Origin: Prevotella sp. UBA2809
Lineage (GTDB): Bacteria > Bacteroidota > Bacteroidia > Bacteroidales > Bacteroidaceae
Reading direction: 5' to 3'
DNA length: 46,249 nt
Assembly (NCBI GenBank): GCA_002351725.1
Contig: DEHD01000023.1
Span: 71,389 to 117,637, forward strand
The notes beneath the pieces are model-generated. The model had not been told where the DNA came from and made no database searches. It saw only the letters and a program-made list of their open reading frames with translations. Below are positions 40,184 to 46,249 of the stretch, piece after piece. The position numbers and the translations under genes are program-made. Numbering within the stretch: position 1 is the stretch's first letter; every line of letters starts with the position of its first letter.

Positions 40184-41158
40184 ATGGGTATGTCAATTAA
40201 ATTTGAAATCAAAATCTATGTGAGTAAAGGCGTTGCTATGGATAGTGGTACAGAAAATGCGGTTTCGTCTGGTATGTTCCTGAAATCTGCTGCTAAAGAG
40301 ATGAGTTCACTCAAGAACTCTCTAAGTTATTCTACATTAGAAAACTACAAGACAGCATTGCGTGCATTAAAGCAATATTTGAAACATGATATTAGTATAG
40401 ACCGGATTGACAAACTAACATTAAAAGGTTTTGAAAGATGGTTACGGGCAAAGAATCTATGCATTAATACGACTTCCTGCTATATGCGCTCTATCAGAGC
40501 CTTACTGAATAGACTGTCCGTAAAAAATAAAGACCATGTCTTCGATGGTATTTATACTGGACGTGCGAAAACTGAAAAGAGAGCAATAGCTGAGGCTGAC
40601 ATCATCAGAATCAAACGACTCAAACTCCGTCCTGGCTTGTTTCAAACCCTTGTGCGTGATATCTTTTTGTTTTGCTATTATGCAATGGGAATGCCATTTG
40701 TTGATGTTGCTTTCCTACGGCGTTCGCAAATATGTGGCAACCAACTGGTTTATTATCGCCATAAGACGGGGCAGCGTGTAGTTGTTCCTCTTGAGCCATG
40801 TATGTTGGAGATTATTGAGCGTTACCGTTCTGATAGTGACTATGTTTTCCCGCTTCTTAAATCTCTCAATCCTCAAATAGCTTATCAAGAATATCTGAAG
40901 AAACTCAATAGCTACAATCGCAGCTTGAAATCTATTGCCAAGAAGGCTGGATTGACGATTCGCCTCACTTCCTATACAGCCCGCCATACTTGGGCTAGTG
41001 TTGCTTATGGCTCTAATGTTGAACTGCCAGTCATATCTAAGGCTTTAGGGCATTCTAATCCTCGAACTACCCTTACATACATCAAGGATATTAACGACAA
41101 CCGCTTGGCTCAGGCTAGTCATCTGATTCTTAGCAGGGTGCAGAATGAAATTTGTTAG
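40184..41158 (+). CDS. Tyrosine recombinase (DNA invertase type)
   Basis: 324 residues from ATG 40184 (MGMSIKFEIKIYVSKG). The longer frame from 40073 begins inside the inverted repeat and is not protein-like. An N-terminal SAM-like core-binding domain (about 25-120, SYSTLENYKTALRALKQYL) is followed by the catalytic domain: KTGQR lysine, TARHTWAS (Arg II), LGHSNPRTTLTYI (His and Tyr nucleophile). Where relatives have Arg I (FYTRGM) this protein has YYAMGM, so Arg I seems replaced by Met. It lies inside the segment bounded by inverted repeats and is the obvious agent of inversion. A TATATTCG at 40150-40157 may be its -7 box. Confidence 0.92.
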   Translation: MGMSIKFEIKIYVSKGVAMDSGTENAVSSGMFLKSAAKEMSSLKNSLSYSTLENYKTALRALKQYLKHDISIDRIDKLTLKGFERWLRAKNLCINTTSCYMRSIRALLNRLSVKNKDHVFDGIYTGRAKTEKRAIAEADIIRIKRLKLRPGLFQTLVRDIFLFCYYAMGMPFVDVAFLRRSQICGNQLVYYRHKTGQRVVVPLEPCMLEIIERYRSDSDYVFPLLKSLNPQIAYQEYLKKLNSYNRSLKSIAKKAGLTIRLTSYTARHTWASVAYGSNVELPVISKALGHSNPRTTLTYIKDINDNRLAQASHLILSRVQNEIC

Positions 41159-41171
41159 TTGTGAATTTTAT

Positions 41172-41255
41172 GTTCACGGGGCGTGAACTTGTGTTCATGG
41201 ACGCTGAACTTGTGTTCACGGGCGGTGAACATAAGTTCAAGGGCGGTGAATACAA
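41172..41255 (+). repeat. Four 21-bp imperfectly palindromic tandem repeats
   Basis: Units start at 41172, 41193, 41214 and 41235, exactly 21 bp apart. Each centres on GTTCACGGGCGGTGAAC or a close variant. They begin 14 bp after the recombinase stop, inside the invertible segment. They may bind a protein or form stem-loops that block transcripts. Confidence 0.88.
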
Positions 41256-41317
41256 AATTTCTAAAGGAACAAAGATCTTTCTGATAGGCTGAGACATTTT
41301 GTGTTTCAAACTTATAT

Positions 41318-41333
41318 CAAACAAGCTTGTTTG
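41318..41333. promoter_or_regulatory. Palindrome CAAACAAGCTTGTTTG
   Basis: A 16-bp perfect palindrome about 160 bp upstream of the susC-right promoter. Its inner 14 bp are identical to the palindrome covering the HU-1 -33 box (24515-24528). Candidate operator. Confidence 0.5.
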
Positions 41334-41467
41334 GTATCAAACTGTAAGTTATGCACTTGTTCTGCTTTCATATTGGCTTAAAAGTGGTCTTTTTGGTTGA
41401 TTTACATCAATTAGAGTTCGGAAAATGTTAAAAAATAAAGAATAAATGTGTCTTTTTTATAATTTTA

Positions 41468-41499
41468 TTCGTTTTTTAGAATCATATGCATTATTTTTG
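41468..41499 (+). promoter_or_regulatory. Outward promoter inside the invertible segment
   Basis: TTCG (41468-41471, a near match to TTTG), 20-nt spacer, TATTTTTG (41492-41499). It points right, through the right inverted repeat, into susC-right, with a leader of about 120 nt. I found no counterpart next to the left repeat. Inversion would place it in front of susC-left. Confidence 0.7.
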
Positions 41500-41531
41500 C
41501 AAACTGAAAGTACTAAAAATGGTGCAAAGTG

Positions 41532-41699
41532 TCACAACTCCGCCACCTAATAGTGCTTAATATATAATGTACACGAGAGAGAAATATTTAGTTTTAACAT
41601 TTATAATTAACAAAAGAGAGAGAATTTTATGAAAAAAAGACTAACGTTGTTTTTTGTCAGCCTCTTCCTGTGTGTAGGAGCAGCGCTGGCTCAGACGAA
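41532..41699 (+). repeat. Right inverted repeat of the invertible segment
   Basis: Reverse complement of 39973-40140: a 25-bp perfect core (41532-41556), then about 72 bp of near-identical leader, then the first 71 bases of susC-right. Confidence 0.92.
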
Positions 41700-44600
41700 G
41701 GTTTCTGGTACAGTTTTCTCACAAGAAGACGGTCAGCCCATCATCGGTGCTGCCGTTAAGGTTGTTGGAACAAGTACCGGTATGTTGACTAACGTAAACG
41801 GTCGTTTTGAACTTGCTCTTCCCGCTGGTAAGGATCAGCTGGAGATTACCTATCTTGGTTATGAGAGCAAGGTGGTTAAGGCCAAGAACGGCATGCGCGT
41901 GTTCCTGAAGGCCGACGCACAGATGGTGGACGAGGTTATTGTAGTAGCCTTCGGCCAACAGAAGAAGTCGTCATTCACAGGCTCTGCAGCCACAGTTGAT
42001 GCAGAGAGCCTCGGTCAGCACGTAACAACCAACGTTGCTAACGCCCTTGCAGGATCGGTTCCCGGTCTGCAGATTCGTGGTGGATCAGGTGCTCCTGGTG
42101 CAAAGGAAGGAAAAATTAATATCCGTGGTATCGCATCTATGTATGCCAACACCGACCCTCTGGTAATTGTTGACGGTGCTCCTTACAGCGCTTCTCTGAG
42201 CAACATTTCGCAGGAGGACATCGAGTCGGTAAGCGTACTGAAGGATGCTGCTTCGGCTGCTCTTTACGGTGCCCGTGGTGCTGCCGGTGTTATTCTGATT
42301 ACCACAAAGAAGGGTAACAAGCAGGCTCCAAAGATTAACGTAAACGTGCGTTGGGGAGCTAACACCCGTGCCGTACAGGAGTACGACAAGATTTCTGACC
42401 CAGGTAAGTATTACGAGATGGCTTATGCCGGACTGTACAATTACTACTTCTACCAGCAAGGACAGAATGCAGCTACAGCTAATCTAAATGCCAACAAGCA
42501 CTTGATCGAAGCCCTGGGCTATCAGGTTTACACTGTGCCCGACGGTCAGCAGCTCATCGGTCAGGATGGTAAACTCAATTCTGCAGCTACATTAGGATAT
42601 AAGCAGGTTGACACCGATACTGGCGAGACTTACTGGTATCAGCCCGACGATTGGAACGACCAGGCCTACAAGACTGGTATGCGTCAGGAATACGAAGTAA
42701 ACATGAGCGGTGGTACCGACAAGAGCGACTACTACATCTCTACAGCTTATCTGAAGGAGGACGGTATTATCGACAACTCAAGCTTCGACCGTTTCTCTGC
42801 TCGTTTGAAGGCCAACTACGACCTGACCAAATGGTTGCGCGTAGGTGCCAACGTAGGCTATGTTCATAGCAAGACTATCAGCAATCCTAATAACGACGAG
42901 TATCAGCTGGGCTCTACCAACCTGAGCTACTACACCAGCCGTATTGCTCCTATTTATCCTATCTACGTACGTGTGATTGACCCAGCAACAGGTCAGCCAG
43001 TTATCCGTACCGATGCTAACGGAAACCCCCAGTACGACTATGGTCGTCCTGGTCAGGACTATCCTAACCCACGTGCATTCCTGCAGACTGGTAACCCTCT
43101 TGGCAGCAACCTCTACAACGACGTTAACAATCAGGGTAACCAGCTGAACGCTACTGGACTTGTTGACATTAAGTTTACCGACTGGCTGCGCTTCAACGCT
43201 ACCAGCAACATTAACTGGGGACACTCAAACTACTCTGACTACGAGAGCCAGCTCTATGGTCCTAAGGCAGGTGTAAACGGCGAGATTGCCAAGAGCCAGA
43301 CTGACACATATCGCCAGAACCACACTCAGACTCTGAATTTCAACCAGTCATTCGGACTTCACACTGTAACTGCTACCATTGGTCATGAGTATTATGATAC
43401 CAAGACCACTTATCTCACTGCCACTGCTCAAGGACTCTTCTCGCCAGATATCAAGGAGATTAACGCAGCTGCCAACCAGCAGTACAAATCTGGTTCATAT
43501 ACCACTGAATATAATGTAGAGGGATGGTTCGGCCGTGTACTCTACAACTACGATGAGAAATACTTCGCAGATGCTTCATTCCGCCGTGACGCTTCTTCAC
43601 GTTTCGCAAAGGACAGCCGCTGGGGTTCGTTCTGGAGCGTTGGTGCAGGTTGGCTTATCAACAAGGAGAAGTTCTTTAAGGCCGACTGGGTTGACCAGTT
43701 GAAGCTTAAGGTTTCATTGGGACAGACAGGTAACGATGGTATCGGAAGCTGGGCTTACACCGATCTGTACAGCCTTTCTCCATCGTCAACCACACAGATG
43801 ACTCCTTCGTTCTACCGTATCGGTAACCCCGATATCACATGGGAGACTACTACATCACTGAATGTTGGTGTTGACTTCGCATTCTTCAAGAACCGCATTA
43901 TTGGTAGCCTTGAGGTTTACAACAAGAAGACCACCGACCTGCTGTTCTGGCTGTCAGTACCTGAGAGCCTTGGCGCACGTGGTTACTATGGCAACATCGG
44001 TGACAAGCGTTCAACCGGTATCGAGCTGACCCTGAGCGGCGACATCATCCGTACAAAGAATCTGACTTGGAGCGCCAACTTCAACATCGCTCACAACAAG
44101 GAGAAGATTCTGAAGCTCCCTGAGACAAAGATTGCCGTAAACGGTGGTTTTGCCGAGACATGGATTCCTGTAAGCAGTGGTGCCTCAAACGGTTCTATCC
44201 AGATGTGGTACGAGGAAGGTGGTTCACTCTACTGCCCATTCATGTACAGCTATGCTGGTGTAAACGAGAAGGGTGAGGCCCTCTACTGGTACGACGCAGA
44301 ACTCTCACCTGCTGGTGGTAAGGTAGATGCTGATGGCAACCCCATCACTAACAACACAAGTAAGGCTGGCCAGAATAAGTCGGGCACAACCACACAGATT
44401 GGTGAGGCCACCCGCTACGCAGGCAAGTCAATGCTTCCTAAGGCTTATGGTGGATTCGGTACAACTCTGACAGCTTACGGTTTTGACGTAAACGTAAACT
44501 TCGACTACCAGATTGGTGGTAAGATCTACGACCGTCAGTACGCCAGCTACATGAGCAACTGGGTTAACAATGGTGATGCCGGCTCTGCACTCCATGTAGA

Positions 44601-44931
44601 CTTGCTGAAGTCATGGACTCCCAACAACACCAACTCAGATATTCCTCGCTTCCAGTACGGCGACCAGTACACTGTAGCTACTTGCGACCGATTCTTGGCC
44701 AGCGCTGCTTATCTGAACTTCCAGTCGTTCTCTGTAGGTTACACCCTCCCCAAGAAACTTATCTCTAAGCTCGGCATCGACAAAGTACGCGTTTACGCTA
44801 CCGGTGAGAACCTCTGCTTCTGGAGCGCACGTAAGGGTCTTGACCCACGTTATGACTACGGATCAACCGAGTCGCTTTCGGCTTACTCTCTGATGCGTAC
44901 TATCATGGGTGGTATCCAGGTATCTTTCTAA
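41629..44931 (+). CDS. SusC/RagA-type TonB-dependent transporter (right system)
   Basis: 1100 residues. The signal peptide is identical to that of susC-left (MKKRLTLFFVSLFLCVGAALA). Carboxypeptidase-regulatory-like domain about 23-108, TonB-box-like DEVIVVAFGQQKKSSFTG, plug about 115-230 (NIRGIASMYANTDPLVIVDG, ALYGARGAAGVILITTKKG), barrel ending MGGIQVSF. After the shared first 71 bases the two genes diverge strongly in the plug and barrel, so ligands should differ. In this orientation it has a promoter and should be the expressed system. A susD-type gene follows after 32 bp. Confidence 0.96.
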   Translation: MKKRLTLFFVSLFLCVGAALAQTKVSGTVFSQEDGQPIIGAAVKVVGTSTGMLTNVNGRFELALPAGKDQLEITYLGYESKVVKAKNGMRVFLKADAQMVDEVIVVAFGQQKKSSFTGSAATVDAESLGQHVTTNVANALAGSVPGLQIRGGSGAPGAKEGKINIRGIASMYANTDPLVIVDGAPYSASLSNISQEDIESVSVLKDAASAALYGARGAAGVILITTKKGNKQAPKINVNVRWGANTRAVQEYDKISDPGKYYEMAYAGLYNYYFYQQGQNAATANLNANKHLIEALGYQVYTVPDGQQLIGQDGKLNSAATLGYKQVDTDTGETYWYQPDDWNDQAYKTGMRQEYEVNMSGGTDKSDYYISTAYLKEDGIIDNSSFDRFSARLKANYDLTKWLRVGANVGYVHSKTISNPNNDEYQLGSTNLSYYTSRIAPIYPIYVRVIDPATGQPVIRTDANGNPQYDYGRPGQDYPNPRAFLQTGNPLGSNLYNDVNNQGNQLNATGLVDIKFTDWLRFNATSNINWGHSNYSDYESQLYGPKAGVNGEIAKSQTDTYRQNHTQTLNFNQSFGLHTVTATIGHEYYDTKTTYLTATAQGLFSPDIKEINAAANQQYKSGSYTTEYNVEGWFGRVLYNYDEKYFADASFRRDASSRFAKDSRWGSFWSVGAGWLINKEKFFKADWVDQLKLKVSLGQTGNDGIGSWAYTDLYSLSPSSTTQMTPSFYRIGNPDITWETTTSLNVGVDFAFFKNRIIGSLEVYNKKTTDLLFWLSVPESLGARGYYGNIGDKRSTGIELTLSGDIIRTKNLTWSANFNIAHNKEKILKLPETKIAVNGGFAETWIPVSSGASNGSIQMWYEEGGSLYCPFMYSYAGVNEKGEALYWYDAELSPAGGKVDADGNPITNNTSKAGQNKSGTTTQIGEATRYAGKSMLPKAYGGFGTTLTAYGFDVNVNFDYQIGGKIYDRQYASYMSNWVNNGDAGSALHVDLLKSWTPNNTNSDIPRFQYGDQYTVATCDRFLASAAYLNFQSFSVGYTLPKKLISKLGIDKVRVYATGENLCFWSARKGLDPRYDYGSTESLSAYSLMRTIMGGIQVSF

Positions 44932-44963
44932 TATGAAACATGAATCAATAAGGAGACTATTTT

Positions 44964-46249
44964 ATGAAAAAATCAATATTATACATTGCAGCCCTGGCTC
45001 TTACTACGGTAACAACCTTAAACAGCTGCATCAAGGAAATTGATCCACAGTCGAGCACTGTCACCAAGGATCAGGCGGCTAACGCTCCAGGTGCATTCAA
45101 CAATTTCGTTTCTTCGCTGACAAGCTCATTAAATGGTGAGTTTACATATAGCGGAAGCAGCCATTATCCATGGGACTTCGGTTATCCTTCATTCTTTCTG
45201 CAGCGCGACGTAATGGGACAGGATATCGCTGTAGAGACCAGTGGTTCTGAATGGTACACCACTTGGTACTCTTGCGGTACTGGCCTTGGCCCAACTTATG
45301 CTGTATGTCAGCTGCCTTGGACCTATTATTACGGATGGATTAAGAACTGCAACACCGTACTGAGCCTCGCAGGCGAGGATCCCGCAAACGACCAGAAGGC
45401 TGGAGCAGGTATTGCTTATGCTATGCGCGCCATGTTCTACATGGACTTGGCTCGTATGTATGCCCCTGAGACATACGCCAAGAATCCTGAGGCTGCTACA
45501 GTGCCCATCATCACCGAGCAGACTTCGGCTGCCGATGCTACCAATAACCCACGTGCAACTAACAAGGAGATTTTCGCCCTCATCCTGTCAGACCTTGACA
45601 AGGCAGAGACGCTACTTGCCGACTACAAGCGCACCGACGTTTATACTCCCGACGTATCAGTGGTATATGGTCTGAAAGCACGCGCTTATCTGACTATGGA
45701 AGACTGGGCTAATGCCGAGAAGTATGCTAAGCAGGCTCAGACAGGCTATCAAGTAATGACCAAGAGCCAGTATCTGTCTAAGACGGACGGTTTCAACAAG
45801 CCAAACGCTTCATGGATGTTCGGTTTGACATTCCGCCCGAGCGATCCTAACATTACTGAGAACGACGCTGACTCAAGCTGGGGCTCTCAGATGATTATCG
45901 AAGTTAGCGGTTCTGGTTGCGGCTATTCAGCCAACTACGTAGGCCCCAAGCGTATTGACTCTCACCTGTTCAGCACTATCCCTGCTACCGACTTCCGCCG
46001 CATGTGCTTCCTCGACCCTGCACTCGACGAGATGAGCAAGGCTGACGCTATTAAGGCATTGGAAGCCTACACAGGCGACCCAGAAGGAGTTTACACTACA
46101 GGTACAAAGGTATCAAGCCGTGGAACCCTTGGTTGCATCGAAATCAAATTCCGTCCTAAGGATGGCGAATACGAAAACCAGAACACCGCCTTCACTGTAG
46201 CAGTACCTCTGATGCGCGTTGAGGAGATGAAGCTGATTGAGGCCGAGGC
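44964..46249 (+). CDS. SusD/RagB-type lipoprotein (right system), 3' end missing
   Basis: 428 residues visible; the gene runs off the window. Lipobox Cys22 (TTLNSCIKEIDP). SusD-type helical core: GIAYAMRAMFYMDLARMYAP and SVVYGLKARAYLTMEDWANA, with the RagB-type end starting at VPLMRVEEMKLIEAEA. ATG at 44964, 32 bp after susC-right, with AGGAG 9 nt before it. It forms the ligand-binding lid for the right SusC. Aromatic-rich loops (SSHYPWDFGYPSFFL) hint at glycan binding, but the substrate is not readable. Confidence 0.93.
   Translation, partial: MKKSILYIAALALTTVTTLNSCIKEIDPQSSTVTKDQAANAPGAFNNFVSSLTSSLNGEFTYSGSSHYPWDFGYPSFFLQRDVMGQDIAVETSGSEWYTTWYSCGTGLGPTYAVCQLPWTYYYGWIKNCNTVLSLAGEDPANDQKAGAGIAYAMRAMFYMDLARMYAPETYAKNPEAATVPIITEQTSAADATNNPRATNKEIFALILSDLDKAETLLADYKRTDVYTPDVSVVYGLKARAYLTMEDWANAEKYAKQAQTGYQVMTKSQYLSKTDGFNKPNASWMFGLTFRPSDPNITENDADSSWGSQMIIEVSGSGCGYSANYVGPKRIDSHLFSTIPATDFRRMCFLDPALDEMSKADAIKALEAYTGDPEGVYTTGTKVSSRGTLGCIEIKFRPKDGEYENQNTAFTVAVPLMRVEEMKLIEAE

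Noticed and set aside
40184..41158. Recombinase as the integrase of a mobile element
   Set aside because: Its position inside inverted repeats between two susC leaders fits a DNA invertase much better; no element cargo surrounds it.
41172..41255. CRISPR array
   Set aside because: Contiguous 21-bp units without spacers.

Overview
The window reads as a Bacteroidales chromosome, most like Prevotella/Segatella. Evidence: SusC/SusD pairs, DUF4249 and C10-peptidase lipoprotein loci, leader peptides ending in AQ, hardly any Shine-Dalgarno sequences, and repeated promoters of the Bacteroidetes type (TAnnTTTG, often with a TTG about 20 nt upstream). This assignment is inferred from gene content; no 16S or other marker gene is present.

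Region 1 (1-10.2 kb) is ordinary core genome on the + strand: 3' end of tpiA, a SPOR-domain protein, folE, a small membrane protein, then a GH43-GH31 glycosidase pair that probably degrades hemicellulose side chains. A tRNA-Lys follows, then an AI-2E-type permease overlapping thymidine kinase on the - strand, rsmI, and a coiled-coil lipoprotein closed by a strong terminator. Region 2 (10.2-15.6 kb, - strand) is a three-gene outer-membrane operon: a TonB-dependent receptor, a DUF4249 lipoprotein, and an MG-like protein with a plug-like tail.

Region 3 (15.6-32.6 kb) is accessory and mosaic. It holds an M15 peptidase, a primase/helicase-like DUF3987 gene with five small unknown genes upstream in its operon, and a separate four-gene operon carrying a YhcG-type PDDEXK nuclease with three unknown proteins. 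It also has two copies of a cassette made of a glycine-tailed HU-like protein, a hairpin, and a 33-residue peptide ('smalltalk'-like), plus an LRR surface protein, a Fic protein flanked by 17-bp direct repeats, an AspT-type permease and a glutaminase. Short GC-rich or 9-bp repeat arrays, two of them inverted around AT-rich palindromes, recur next to these modules. I see no integrase inside this region.

Region 4 (32.6-46.2 kb) is the most striking part. Two complete SusC-type receptor genes face away from each other, each followed by its own SusD-type lipoprotein. Between them is a tyrosine recombinase gene inside a segment bounded by inverted repeats of about 97 bp. The repeats run on into 71 identical bases of both susC reading frames, so both signal peptides are the same. 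The segment also contains four 21-bp palindromic repeats and one recognisable outward promoter, now pointing at the right-hand susC. I infer a promoter-inversion switch that chooses between two nutrient-uptake systems; the left one continues into a SusE-like lipoprotein and a C10 cysteine peptidase.
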